Positions 40,313 to 49,612 of a stretch of 64,000 nt of DNA are shown here, piece by piece. The notes beneath the pieces were generated by a model that was not told the DNA's origin, searched no databases, and saw nothing but the letters and a program-made list of their open reading frames with translations. Every line of letters starts with the position of its first letter. Position 1 is the stretch's first letter. The translations under genes were made by a program, and so were the position numbers. The DNA is from Noviherbaspirillum saxi. GTDB taxonomy: Bacteria; Pseudomonadota; Gammaproteobacteria; Burkholderiales; Burkholderiaceae_D. Location of the stretch: positions 1,116,001 through 1,180,000 of the forward strand of contig NZ_QYUO01000002.1 in assembly GCF_003591035.1 (NCBI RefSeq). Reading direction: 5' to 3'.

Positions 40313-41125
40313 CTACTGACCTATACGAAACTCGATGCGCCGATTCCGTCGTCGTCCTTCCTCCGTCGCGTTTGACATCAGCGGTTGGTCCGCTCCCAAT
40401 CCACTGACATGGATGGATGCCGCCGGCAATCCTTTTGCGACCAGGTAGATTTTTACCGAGTCAGCCCGTGCACGCGATAGGGCGAGATTGCGGGCAGGCA
40501 AGCCGATGCTGTCGGTGTGTCCGATGACATCTATCCGTTTGGCCGCGACGGTTTTCAGCGCTTCCGCGAGTTCGTCAAGAATCTCCTTTCCTGAGTTGGC
40601 AAGCAAGGCGCTTGCATGTTCGAACTCGATCACGCGATTCGCAAGCACCTTATCGATTAAGGTCTGGCTCGCTACAGACACGCGCAAGCCATCCTTTACG
40701 ATATAGGTATTCGGCAGAATGCTTGCAAAATTTGTGGCGATGGATTGACGTGTTCGTTCATCCGATACTTCGCCGGCGAGCGCAATATTTGTGCCATTGA
40801 TAGCAAGCTGTCCCTTGCGAATCGAGCGGATTTGCGGTGTAAGCACACCGGACACATTGGCGGACCAGTTCGGCGGTGCAACGACTCCGCCAACGTCGAT
40901 CTGGTCGATGACGTTCGTGGTGCCATACACCTGATGCAATTTCGTCAGGATCGCTGATTTGCTTGCTTCATCGGGTACTGCGCCAGACACCACAACTTTC
41001 GTGATGGACTGGTCGGGGGCAAACATGGATGCGCCGGAATTCGATTGCCCGGCAACCGGCGCGGCTGCGGTAGTGAATAGCAAACTGGCAGCCAGCCTGA
41101 AAACGATATGTATCGGATGGTTCAT
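40313..41125 (-). CDS. T6SS-associated BON/OmpA-domain protein (TagN-like)
   Basis: A 270-residue exported protein: signal peptide (residues 1 to about 26, ending PVAGQ), two short BON-like repeats (KVVVSGAVPDEASKSAILTKL and ALAGEVSDERTRQSIATNF), and a C-terminal OmpA domain with VIGHTDSIGLPARNLALSRARADSV and RRRNRRIEFRIG. OmpA domains bind meso-diaminopimelate peptidoglycan. Because TssL here lacks such an extension, this protein may provide the peptidoglycan anchoring of the secretion complex. Similar OmpA proteins in Burkholderia T6SS loci have been called TagN; the transfer is tentative. It follows tagF by 36 bp in the tssM-tagF unit. Confidence 0.85.
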   Translation of the reverse strand: MNHPIHIVFRLAASLLFTTAAAPVAGQSNSGASMFAPDQSITKVVVSGAVPDEASKSAILTKLHQVYGTTNVIDQIDVGGVVAPPNWSANVSGVLTPQIRSIRKGQLAINGTNIALAGEVSDERTRQSIATNFASILPNTYIVKDGLRVSVASQTLIDKVLANRVIEFEHASALLANSGKEILDELAEALKTVAAKRIDVIGHTDSIGLPARNLALSRARADSVKIYLVAKGLPAASIHVSGLGADQPLMSNATEEGRRRNRRIEFRIGQ

Positions 41126-41161
41126 AGGAAGTAAGAGATGATGCGACGCGCCGAAGTGGTC

Positions 41162-42157
41162 TTAGGTTCGGGCGACTTCGCCGAATGTAATCAGCAGTTG
41201 TTGGAGCGAAAGCGTACCGTGTGTCAAATAATTGCTTAGTTTCATGCTGGCGCTGTCGTGATGACCATCCTGTTCCACCCAGTGCGAGTTGCCAAGATCG
41301 ATCAAAAAATCACGGGCCGCCTGTTCCTCGAAAAGGGCTCGAAATGACAAAGAAGTGACACCGTTAAATCCGACGATGAGTTTCGGCTTGCCTTGAAATG
41401 CAGTCGAGAAGACGCTTATTTCCAGCTTTGTATTGGATACATACACCGAAATCAAGCTTAGCCAGAAAGACTCGACAAAGGGAAGGTTGGCGTGGTCTTT
41501 GGGCAACGGGAAAGCGATCGCTTTATGTGGCCTTAGTGCTGATGCAATAGGCAAGGGGCGCAACAGGTAACGCAGTGCCAGCACCATTTGTCGTACGCTT
41601 GCGTCGGCGTCTTGCAGGCCGAGCAGTGCCGCGAGTCCGCCGATGGTGGTCGCCGCAATAAATTTCCGACACCTTTCTTTAGCCTCATCCGCATCAAGCT
41701 TGAGAGCCGGATCGTTCTCGGTCAGGCACGCAAGTGCGTCATGCGCATCGGCGGAAGTCACTGCACACGCTGCCTGCATTTTGCGCCGGGTCGCATGCCG
41801 GTAGAAGTATACCGGCCCAAATTTCAGCAGCGAAAGAGGTTCATTGATCGCAAAAGTGGTTGCTGCGACAAATGGAAAACGACGCGCGGAAGCATCGCAA
41901 CCCGGAACGATAGTCCCATGAATCGCATGTTTTCTGTCTGCTCCCATGAAAAGGAAGTCGGTAGGACCAGCCTGGTCATAACTGATTTTCCAGCACGGCG
42001 ATTCGATCAATGCCTCCATTCCTTGCGCAACCCAACGGTCAATCAACGCGATGACTTGGCTGCCCGCAGTACTCTTGACGAAGTCGCCACGGGATTTGAT
42101 TTTGCCAAAGTAAAATCGACTGATATTGTGCAGATAGGACCGATGACAAATCTTCAT
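41162..42157 (-). CDS. tagF: T6SS accessory regulator TagF
   Basis: A 331-residue TagF (ImpM/SciT, DUF2094) protein, beginning RFYFGKIKSRGDFVKS, the standard FGKLPxxGDFV motif, and later WKISYDQAGPTDFLFMGADRKHAIHGTIVPGCDASARRFPF. In Pseudomonas TagF represses T6SS assembly and is relieved by the threonine phosphorylation pathway. No PpkA, PppA or Fha gene is seen here. The start 42157 has GGGAG 7 nt upstream. The C-terminal 200 residues resemble no block I can name. It lies 12 bp behind tssM. Confidence 0.9.
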   Translation of the reverse strand: MKICHRSYLHNISRFYFGKIKSRGDFVKSTAGSQVIALIDRWVAQGMEALIESPCWKISYDQAGPTDFLFMGADRKHAIHGTIVPGCDASARRFPFVAATTFAINEPLSLLKFGPVYFYRHATRRKMQAACAVTSADAHDALACLTENDPALKLDADEAKERCRKFIAATTIGGLAALLGLQDADASVRQMVLALRYLLRPLPIASALRPHKAIAFPLPKDHANLPFVESFWLSLISVYVSNTKLEISVFSTAFQGKPKLIVGFNGVTSLSFRALFEEQAARDFLIDLGNSHWVEQDGHHDSASMKLSNYLTHGTLSLQQLLITFGEVART

Positions 42158-42169
42158 GATCGGCTCCCT

Positions 42170-45100
42170 TTACAGCGGCGACGCATTGGGCTGGGTATCG
42201 CCGCCAGCGACCGTGGCCGGAAGCTTCAGCCCATGCAGGCCGTTGCCTGACTGCGCGTTGTTGCCGGCCTGCGTAGTCCGGGTATCGCTGATTAGTTTGA
42301 AATTGAGGCTCACGGCATGGCTGCCGGAAGCCCAAGTCATTGCGAATGCGCCATTGTCGAGTTTGCGGCGTTCTGCGGCGTTAATCAATTTTTCCAAACC
42401 GAACTGACCGGGGAAATTTGCAATATCCACGGACCGGCCATCTCCAGTCACTGCGGTGATGCGAGCGCCTGGCTGTCCCAGCGGCGAAGGCCAAGCGAAA
42501 TTGAACCATTCTTGCGGGCCATTGCGATAGCGCATCGCCTGACCATCGATTTCTACCGTGAATTCGGTGTATGCCGGAGCGGGTATCGGCTGAAGCTGGA
42601 AATATGTGGTCGCGCTGCCGGCGCCGGTGCTTTCGCCTGCCGGATTGATGCCTGGTCCGGCGATGTATCGTGCCACGTTAACGGTGAAGGCGGGATTGAA
42701 CCGAATGCCCATATTGGCCCAGGTGCGGGCGGTAATCGTATCGCCTCGACGCACAACCAACGGCCCCATGGCGGCTTGTACAAACTTCGCGATCGAACCG
42801 TCCGGGCCAAAGGTCTGGGCAATTTCGCCGGCTGTGGCTTCTAGGCGCGAATCGGGCGAAAAGGGATACTTTGTTCCTAGCGATCGATTGAACGGACCGT
42901 AAACCTGAGCAGTCCACGTGTGATTCAATTCGAGTTCTGTCGGAGCGACGATAACTGCGAACGCCTGCATCAGCGGACGTACCAGCATTGGCCGGATAAT
43001 CCTGCGTTCAGCGTCTGTCATGCCGGTCAACATGCTTTCGTCGACATACTTCAACGCGTCCGCAAGTTCGGATCCGCCGCCCTCCAGTGTTGCCTGCATG
43101 AACTGTTTGCTTGCCGGACCGACATCGCCGGAATTCCGGATTTGATTAAAACGGGTCCGGAGCCTGGAAAGTTGCGCCAGATATCCACTCATCAGGGACG
43201 CGTCGCCGTTATCGTTGCGCACACTCATAAGCCGGGCAATAGCGGCAAATTCCTTTCCGATTGCGCCGGATTGCGGCTCGGGGTTTTTTGCCACAGCAGG
43301 ATCCGGCTTGATATTGATCTGGGTCGGCGCCTGCCGCAGGATAGTCGTGCGAAACCATACTCCGATGCCGTGCTTTGCGGTCTGCAAGCCCTGATTGACA
43401 ATAGAAGGGTTATCCCATGAAGTCTGCTTGTGCAGAGTCTGCAGCAAGGTGTTCAATGGCGATACCACGGGGTCGCCGAGGCGGTTCATGTGTTGTACCG
43501 CACGTTCAAATGAAGTGAAGTCGGAGATCGCCACCGTTTGAATGAATTTATTCCATTCGACGACGTATTCTGCCTTGTACATGCGTGTCAGTTCGCGCTG
43601 GATTTGCTCTGGGCTTCCTTCCAGTGAGAGATCATCCCTTGCGGCTGTTTTCAATACCCAGTCCTCGCTGCGCAGTTCCTTCGTCGACGCGTCTCTGATG
43701 GCTTCCCTGACATACTGTTCCCAGGCATCGCGGGTGAATGCGCCAGAGATCGCGTGGCTGCCCGTCAGCAGATCTTTGTGATCGTCGCCGACAATCGCTG
43801 CCATGGTCACGGCGGAAAAACGTGTCGCCGCACGCATCTTGATTTCGCCGTAGACGCGCATACGCGCCGGCGTTCCCTTGACGAGTGAGCGCAGCATATC
43901 GCGGCTTTGGTCGACCAGCGCAAGCTTGTTGTCGATTAGCGGAAAATCGGGTGCGGCAGCCTGGGACAAATAGAAGCTGAGCAGTTTTTCTGCACTGCGG
44001 ATGATTTGATCGCGTGACACATTGCCGCGGTTCGCGTCAAGCCAGTTACGCCAGAATCGCGTGATCTGGTCACCGAGATGAGCGCTTTCGATCCGGTCAC
44101 GATTGGCTAGCATCAGGTAAGCCTTTAATGCGTTATAGGCATCCTCCGGATTCGATGGCGATACGTCCTTGTACGGAGAGAAACCTTTACCGCTCCCAGC
44201 CTCGATGGACGCTGCGCTGACGGCGTGTCCTGCGGCGGGATTGGCAACGGCGGGCATGGCACCGGTGTTGGACCCAATACTGCCCGCGACGACTTCGGAC
44301 AGAAAGGATTCCAGGCCGGCGGTGACCGGTGCAAGCATAACCTGCTGCAAACCCCTGAAATATTCTGACCGCAGCTTGTGTTCGAAGCGTTCGCCCTGAT
44401 AGAGACCGAAGCTCAGCGAGATCGGTCGGCGGCTGCGATAGCGCTCCAACTGTTCCAGTCGGTCTTGCAGCAATTCCAGCGCTTCCAGTCGTGACGCAAG
44501 GTCGATTTTGGTTTCCTGGATTTTTGCCGCCTTGTCTAGATCGGCCTGGATGTTGGACAAAAATTGCCGGTTCGCGGTGAACGACCAGCCCCATGCAGCG
44601 ATCAGCAGGCCTAGCGCGAGCGCGCCACCAAACGATGCCGCTTGACGTAGCAGTATCTTGCGCCGACTCGCGTATTGGCGGACCAGGTTTCTGTCAGCAA
44701 AAATCACCGAGGAAAACAGGTTTTTTAAAAAGAACCCGGCACCGGAACTGATATTCGCCGCGAGTCGCCGCCCGACTGACAAACCGAATTGCCGGCTTAA
44801 ACGTTGGCTGGCGGTAGGCGTTCCTACTCCTTCTTGAATAGCGCTGGTGAAGTAGAAGCCACGGAACACCGGTTTGAACTGGAAGGGATTGTCTTCGAAG
44901 AGTGTTGCGACAAAGGTTTTCAAGTGCTGGCGAACGCCTTGAAATTCCAGCGGGAAGGTGAGCGTCCCCGGACTGGGCGGCTGCCCGTGATGCAAGGCCA
45001 TTTTCGCCTTCGCCAGTTCGCCGAGGCCTTCGGCCAGCTGATCGAAGTGCTGGTCGAACAAGACTGTCGCGTTGGACAAGCCGGCAGTGTCATAGGGAAG

Positions 45101-45955
45101 CGTGGCGCCCCAGACTCGGCTGCGTTCTTCCTCGTCTGAATCTTCAAAGAAATCGGCGAAGCCGGCGACCAGATCCACTTTTGTAAATACCACGTACACC
45201 GGGGCAAACAGTTCAAGCTGTTCGGTCAATTCCTGCACCCTCTGCCGCAGTTGTTTGGCAAGCGTAATGGTTGCGTCAGGACGATTGGCAGCAAGCTCCG
45301 CGATACTGGCGACAATGAGGATGCCATTGATCGGGGCCTTGGGACGGTACTTCTTGAGTAGGCCTAGGAACCCGAACCATTCGCTGCGGTCTTCTTCCTG
45401 TATCGCATAGCGTCCGGCGGTATCGAGCAGAATACCTTCCGTGGTAAAGAACCAGTCGCAATTGCGCGTGCCGCCGATGCCTTGTATCGCATGCCCGGTT
45501 TTTTCGGAAAACGGAAAGTTCAACCCTGAATTGACGATGGCTGTACTTTTTCCGGCAGCCGGATTGCCGATCACGATATACCACGGCATTTCATACAGTG
45601 CGGCGCGCCCCGTAGTCTGGCCGAGCTTGGATGTCTTGATGGTATGGACCGCGTCAAGCATGCGTTGACGCAGCAGTTCGACGTCGCCCTTTTGGTGAGT
45701 AGGCGCATGCCGGACCGCCTCGGCCGCCTGCTCATGGAACACCGTATCCATCGCGATGGATGCGTTGCGCGACATGGTCCAGCGCACCAGCCGGTACACG
45801 AGCCATAGCACTATCCAGCCGGCGCTCGCTGCTGCAATCCAGATTTCACGTATCTCAAATACTTCGCCGGCAAGCCAGGTCGCGGCGACAAGCAGCAGTA
45901 GACCGCATACGGATACGGTGCGCGGGTCTTTCAGAAATCTAAAAATTCTGGTCAT
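42170..45955 (-). CDS. tssM: T6SS membrane complex protein TssM (IcmF/VasK)
   Basis: TssM is the inner-membrane backbone of the T6SS membrane complex. The 1261-residue protein has two N-terminal transmembrane helices (about 16-33 and 40-57), a cytoplasmic GTPase-like domain with an intact Walker A GNPAAGKS (130-137), a third membrane helix near residue 445 (FGGALALGLLIAAWGW), and a long periplasmic region ending in the beta-sandwich that meets TssJ (ERRKLDNGAFAMTWASG). The ATG at 45955 precedes the first helix; the longer frame adds 23 residues. It starts the tssM-tagF-OmpA unit, behind an AT-rich upstream region. Confidence 0.95.
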   Translation of the reverse strand: MTRIFRFLKDPRTVSVCGLLLLVAATWLAGEVFEIREIWIAAASAGWIVLWLVYRLVRWTMSRNASIAMDTVFHEQAAEAVRHAPTHQKGDVELLRQRMLDAVHTIKTSKLGQTTGRAALYEMPWYIVIGNPAAGKSTAIVNSGLNFPFSEKTGHAIQGIGGTRNCDWFFTTEGILLDTAGRYAIQEEDRSEWFGFLGLLKKYRPKAPINGILIVASIAELAANRPDATITLAKQLRQRVQELTEQLELFAPVYVVFTKVDLVAGFADFFEDSDEEERSRVWGATLPYDTAGLSNATVLFDQHFDQLAEGLGELAKAKMALHHGQPPSPGTLTFPLEFQGVRQHLKTFVATLFEDNPFQFKPVFRGFYFTSAIQEGVGTPTASQRLSRQFGLSVGRRLAANISSGAGFFLKNLFSSVIFADRNLVRQYASRRKILLRQAASFGGALALGLLIAAWGWSFTANRQFLSNIQADLDKAAKIQETKIDLASRLEALELLQDRLEQLERYRSRRPISLSFGLYQGERFEHKLRSEYFRGLQQVMLAPVTAGLESFLSEVVAGSIGSNTGAMPAVANPAAGHAVSAASIEAGSGKGFSPYKDVSPSNPEDAYNALKAYLMLANRDRIESAHLGDQITRFWRNWLDANRGNVSRDQIIRSAEKLLSFYLSQAAAPDFPLIDNKLALVDQSRDMLRSLVKGTPARMRVYGEIKMRAATRFSAVTMAAIVGDDHKDLLTGSHAISGAFTRDAWEQYVREAIRDASTKELRSEDWVLKTAARDDLSLEGSPEQIQRELTRMYKAEYVVEWNKFIQTVAISDFTSFERAVQHMNRLGDPVVSPLNTLLQTLHKQTSWDNPSIVNQGLQTAKHGIGVWFRTTILRQAPTQINIKPDPAVAKNPEPQSGAIGKEFAAIARLMSVRNDNGDASLMSGYLAQLSRLRTRFNQIRNSGDVGPASKQFMQATLEGGGSELADALKYVDESMLTGMTDAERRIIRPMLVRPLMQAFAVIVAPTELELNHTWTAQVYGPFNRSLGTKYPFSPDSRLEATAGEIAQTFGPDGSIAKFVQAAMGPLVVRRGDTITARTWANMGIRFNPAFTVNVARYIAGPGINPAGESTGAGSATTYFQLQPIPAPAYTEFTVEIDGQAMRYRNGPQEWFNFAWPSPLGQPGARITAVTGDGRSVDIANFPGQFGLEKLINAAERRKLDNGAFAMTWASGSHAVSLNFKLISDTRTTQAGNNAQSGNGLHGLKLPATVAGGDTQPNASPL

Positions 45956-46266
45956 GAAAACAGTCGGATATGCGGCAGCAGGCGGAACAGAGCGCTGCCT
46001 ACGATGCGATACAGGTCGCACCAATTTAACGAAATAGTGGTGGAGTCGACAGGCTGCGGTGCGGATGAAGATTGGGGTAAGCGCGACCGAAGCAGGTATA
46101 AAAATTATTAAAAAGGCAATGTAGTTAATAATATAACAATGCGTGTCGATATGGCAACTTTTCCATGGTTATAGTAGAGATGGGTAAAGAACAATCAGGA
46201 AGTCATGCGGCGAGGCGGCAACTTCGTTGCGGCCGGCGGCATTCGATATAACTTATTCGGTATAAC
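45956..46266. other. AT-rich region upstream of tssM
   Basis: About 310 bp between tssM and the M15 peptidase gene, both on the minus strand. The part from about 46090 to 46150 is strikingly AT-rich against a GC-rich genome (runs such as AAAAATTATTAAAAAGG), a typical target of H-NS-like silencing and a likely site for the tssM promoter. Two copies of TATAACTTATT, 14 bp apart (46247-46257 and 46261-46271), overlap the end of the peptidase gene. No gene seen. Confidence 0.5.
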
Positions 46267-47115
46267 TTATTTGCGTTGCGCAGACGTGCTTATCTGGCGA
46301 CGCAGTTCGACATGGCCGAAATCACGCATTTGCCAGCGACCGCCCCATGTCAGCCCGACAGACTCTGCGTATTGTCCGTACAACCGGTAGCCTGCCATCG
46401 CCCAGCTATCTTTTTCAGAAATCACAAGGCGACCGTCCCGATAAAAACCATTGTCTGCCGCCAGGCCGAATTGGTGATAGCTCTGGAATGCCCTGGCATT
46501 TGTTACGTGTTGGCCGATGCTTGCAAGCGCTTCCTGACGCATCGGACTTCGATATCCTTCGACCAGGGCCATCTGATAGCCATGCCGCTCCATCATGCGA
46601 TAGACGGCAAGCAAACGTTGCCGGAAATCGGCGTCCAGTAGAGCCCATTCACGACTGGCCGAGGCCAGTTCGATTCGTTCTGCCGCAACTTCACGGGTCA
46701 TAAAGACTTCCGGCGGCAGCGCCGGTGGTGGTACAAGCTGCTCTCCATTCAGTAAGGAAAGGATGACCGGATCAGCTGCTGCCGGCAAGTCGTCGTAGCC
46801 GTCGAGTGTAGGTCCGCTCGATACCAAGCTTATCAAAAGGACGGGTAGGACAATGAGTAGTGCAATGAGGGCGAAGCTTTTTCTCTTTGCTGAAACGGCC
46901 TTCAGACTTGCTCGCGCATTAAGGATAAAGATGGCGAATATCCTGCTACATGGCGTAGCTAAGGTGCTCAGTTCTTCTATCGTTGCAGCGGACGCCTGCC
47001 GTACGCGTCTACGTGCGCGCATCCGTGGTTCCAGCGGCAGGACATACCATCCGGCAATGCAGACGATCGGTAAATAAATTAGCGCCAATAAGACAAACAG
47101 CCAGAAAGAGTTCAC
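46267..47115 (-). CDS. T6SS-locus M15 peptidase (TagX-like peptidoglycan endopeptidase)
   Basis: A 282-residue protein with one N-terminal transmembrane helix (residues 4-26), a second hydrophobic helix near 83-104, and a C-terminal M15-type zinc peptidase domain. Zinc and catalytic residues are in SYHQFGLAADNGF (SxHxxGxAxD) and DFGHVEL (final His), as in L-Ala-D-Glu / L,D-endopeptidases. TagX enzymes cut peptidoglycan so that T6SS complexes can cross the wall; the location supports this role. The predicted start is GTG at 47115, without Shine-Dalgarno, but later starts would delete the first membrane helix. The gene is divergent from the unknown protein at 47219. Confidence 0.8.
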   Translation of the reverse strand: MNSFWLFVLLALIYLPIVCIAGWYVLPLEPRMRARRRVRQASAATIEELSTLATPCSRIFAIFILNARASLKAVSAKRKSFALIALLIVLPVLLISLVSSGPTLDGYDDLPAAADPVILSLLNGEQLVPPPALPPEVFMTREVAAERIELASASREWALLDADFRQRLLAVYRMMERHGYQMALVEGYRSPMRQEALASIGQHVTNARAFQSYHQFGLAADNGFYRDGRLVISEKDSWAMAGYRLYGQYAESVGLTWGGRWQMRDFGHVELRRQISTSAQRK

Positions 47116-47218
47116 AAAATAAATGCAATAAAGACAACATAAGTATTATTATATTGTTAATTTCGTATGTTAATTGCATGGACTTGAGAAAAGCCGTACT
47201 TTTGCAAGAAGGAAAATC

Positions 47219-48175
47219 ATGACGACTCTCGGCGGCAGCACTTCCATGACGGCGGACCATTCCAGACGGCCGTCGCTATACGATCCCAGCGTGCTTAGCC
47301 ATACGTCCGAGGTCATCAGCATTCTTGATGCGCTTGAAGCACCGTCAAAAAGGACACGTCTCGCAAGTTGGCTCGCCATTCTGTGCATAGTGGTGCTGCT
47401 TGGAATAACGCTATTCCTGTTCGTGAGCAAGCAGCCCGGCTTTTCGTCTACCGAAAGAAATCGCTTACTTGCGTTTATCCAGCAGATCGCCGGTACTACC
47501 AAAGACTCGCCTGTCAGACAGCAAGAGGGTCCTCCTGATGCGATGCCACAGGATCATGCGCAGGAAAGAACAGCCGCTGGGGCCAACGAGGCGTCGGTAC
47601 CAATATCGCCCTCGGATACCGAATATCCGATATCAAGTGAAGCGGAAAACGACGGGACGGCCAAAATTATCGAAAGCGCACTCGGGTCCGCCATGGCTGG
47701 GCATGAGCAGCACCCATCCATCAAGCCCAGTCAGCATGATGCATCCGTTAAATCCAGTAAGACGCTCAAGCCTGCCGCACAGGCCAAGACCGCCAGGGTC
47801 ACAGTTCCGGCAAAGTCGATACGGCAGCCGGCGGCACGCCCTAGTGGAAAGTCTGCGGACAGGGATGTCGACTTGATCGCGGCGCTGCTCTCTCATGTTG
47901 GACGCGAGAACGCGGCTGGCCGCGACGTGGGTTACAGAGGAGAGGCGCAAGGCCGGATGCGCGCAGCCACACATGCCATGGTGAAAAGTCCATCGGTGGA
48001 ATTCAACCGCGATATCGTATTGCGGACTTCCGGCGAGTCAACCGACTCCTTGCTGAAAAAATGCGACGCGATCGGTTTCTTCGAGGGCCAGCTTTGCCGC
48101 CTGCGCATGTGTTCCGGCCTATGGGGGAAGGAGGACGCATGTCCCCTCGGTGCTGTGGTCGCGCGAGACTGGTAG
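47219..48175 (+). CDS. Unknown membrane protein at the T6SS edge
   Basis: A 318-residue protein I cannot assign to a family. It has a short cytoplasmic N-terminus, one transmembrane helix (LASWLAILCIVVLLGITLFLFV, about residues 47-68), a long low-complexity periplasmic linker rich in Ala/Ser/Lys/Pro, and a compact C-terminal stretch (about 275-318) with four cysteines (KKCDAIGFFEGQLCRLRMC, then DACPLG). A strong Shine-Dalgarno (AAGGAAA) precedes ATG 47219. Architecture resembles TonB- or TolA-like envelope-spanning proteins with a disulfide-stabilised end domain. Its place beside the M15 peptidase suggests it belongs to the T6SS locus; similar edge genes in Burkholderia are called tagY, not proven here. 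Confidence 0.7.
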   Translation: MTTLGGSTSMTADHSRRPSLYDPSVLSHTSEVISILDALEAPSKRTRLASWLAILCIVVLLGITLFLFVSKQPGFSSTERNRLLAFIQQIAGTTKDSPVRQQEGPPDAMPQDHAQERTAAGANEASVPISPSDTEYPISSEAENDGTAKIIESALGSAMAGHEQHPSIKPSQHDASVKSSKTLKPAAQAKTARVTVPAKSIRQPAARPSGKSADRDVDLIAALLSHVGRENAAGRDVGYRGEAQGRMRAATHAMVKSPSVEFNRDIVLRTSGESTDSLLKKCDAIGFFEGQLCRLRMCSGLWGKEDACPLGAVVARDW

Positions 48176-48299
48176 GCTTCCCCGCTTCGCTCTGTGTAAC
48201 CGCATTCATCGCCGGACCCGCATGAACCTGCATGCCCATCGGCGAAACGCTGCGAGATCCGAAAATATGCCGTGCTTCTTATCCGTCGCGTTTGTCTAA

Positions 48300-49260
48300 T
48301 TCCGAAACCGCGGACGCGTCGGATCTAGGGCGCTTTGAGCCTGACTTGCCATAGCCAGAATGACAAATGTATCGTTCACATTTGGCGGCATTGAATTGAT
48401 CGAGCAGATAGCCGAAGACAGACCAAAGGGCATCCATCGTCGAGCAGCGCTTTTTCTGAGCAGTGTGACTTGTTCGATGGGATTGTAATCGGGGCTGCAA
48501 GGCGGCAGATAACGCACTTGTTCACCCGCGGCCTCAATAGCAGCAGCTATGCCGGCAACCTTGTGCGAGCCGAGATTGTCCATCACCACGATATCGCCCG
48601 GTCGCAGCACAAGGACCAGTACCTGTTGTACGCACGTGCAAAAGGCATTGCTATTGATCGGGCCATCGAACACGCAAGGCGCCGCCAGGCCGCAGGTACG
48701 CAGGGCGCACACATAGGTCGTCGTATGCCAGTGGCCATGAGGCGCGAGTCCGAGGCAGCGAGTTCCTTTTAGAGAGCGTCCCCATGTCGGGGGCATGTTG
48801 GTGCTGGCCCAGGTCTCATCCCGAAATACCAGCTGGCGCCCGTCAAAACGGCCCTGCTCAGCCGCCCATGCACCACGCGCCTGCGCTACGTCCGGGCGCT
48901 CCTGTTCGGTGGCATGAAGCGTTTTTTAAAGGCTCAGCCCGAGCCGGGCCAGAGTCTTCCACAAGGTAGCCATGCTCACCTGAACGCCATGCTCGGCTTG
49001 CAGCCATTGGCACAATTGTTCCAGCGTTTGATCGTCGATGGCTTGTACGTACGCGCCAGCACTTCTTCCAGCCCATTCAGTTTCAACGGCACATGGTTGT
49101 GCTGGACATCCGGCGTATCATTCCCGAGGCGGCGGCGCCGCGAGCGTGCCCTTGCCACGTACGAGTTGCTTACCCTAAAGCGGGTCGCCACCTCAGCGAT
49201 GGAACCACGCGCGCTCAGCATGCGATTCCGTAAATTTTGCCCCGCATGCCATGACCGAAT
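48300..49260 (-). pseudogene. Decayed IS630-family transposase
   Basis: The minus strand encodes pieces of one IS630-type DDE transposase in three frames. N-terminal helix-turn-helix: NLRNRMLSARGSIAEVATRF from about 49240. After a +2 insertion near 49045-49052 the frame shifts to AYVQAIDDQTLEQLCQWLQ and LWKTLARLGLSL, then an in-frame TAA (48926-48928), then the catalytic part RQLVFRDETWASTNM, VMDNLGSHK and SPDYNPIEQ. A further loss near 48435 shifts to MDALWSVFGYLLDQF. At least three lesions make it inactive. Inverted ends could not be defined. It marks the right boundary of the T6SS locus. Confidence 0.85.
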
Positions 49261-49612
49261 CTCCTGCGGCTACGAAGCCTATTCGATCCTGCCGTGATGA
49301 AGCAGAGATGCGCCTTATAGTCGCTTTATTGTTGACGCTTTTCGGCAATTTCAGAACTTTCGCGGAAGCCCGCCCGTACGTCGGCATGGCCTCACTGATT
49401 TGTATCTCGAAGGCTCGTTCACGTCGTCGAATCCGGCTTTCGATCAAATGCTGGCTGGGATAGAGATCGATGCTTCCCGAGTAAGGTCTACCTAATATAT
49501 GGGAAGTCAAGAAAAGAACTTCATGGTAGGTTCTGGGGCCACAATTGACTTGCAGTATTTCCCCCCGAACCGCTTCGGTTTTCAGATTGCATCGACATCA
49601 TAGGAGAGACTC
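49261..49612. other. Non-coding stretch between IS630 remnant and lipoprotein
   Basis: About 350 bp without a gene I can support. Open frames on both strands lack family similarity and ribosome binding sites. The right end should carry the promoter of the lipoprotein pair: it holds a T- and C-rich tract (TTTCCCCCC, about 49558) and a strong ribosome binding site (AGGAGA) for the next gene. Part may be leftover insertion-sequence DNA. Confidence 0.4.

Noticed and set aside
48176..48299. Search for the terminal inverted repeat of the IS630 element
   Set aside because: No convincing pair of ends with TA flanks could be matched between about 48200-48330 and 49200-49320.
49193..49510. 105-residue minus-strand frame at the IS630 relic
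   Set aside because: A different frame than the transposase N-terminus; no domain; likely chance.
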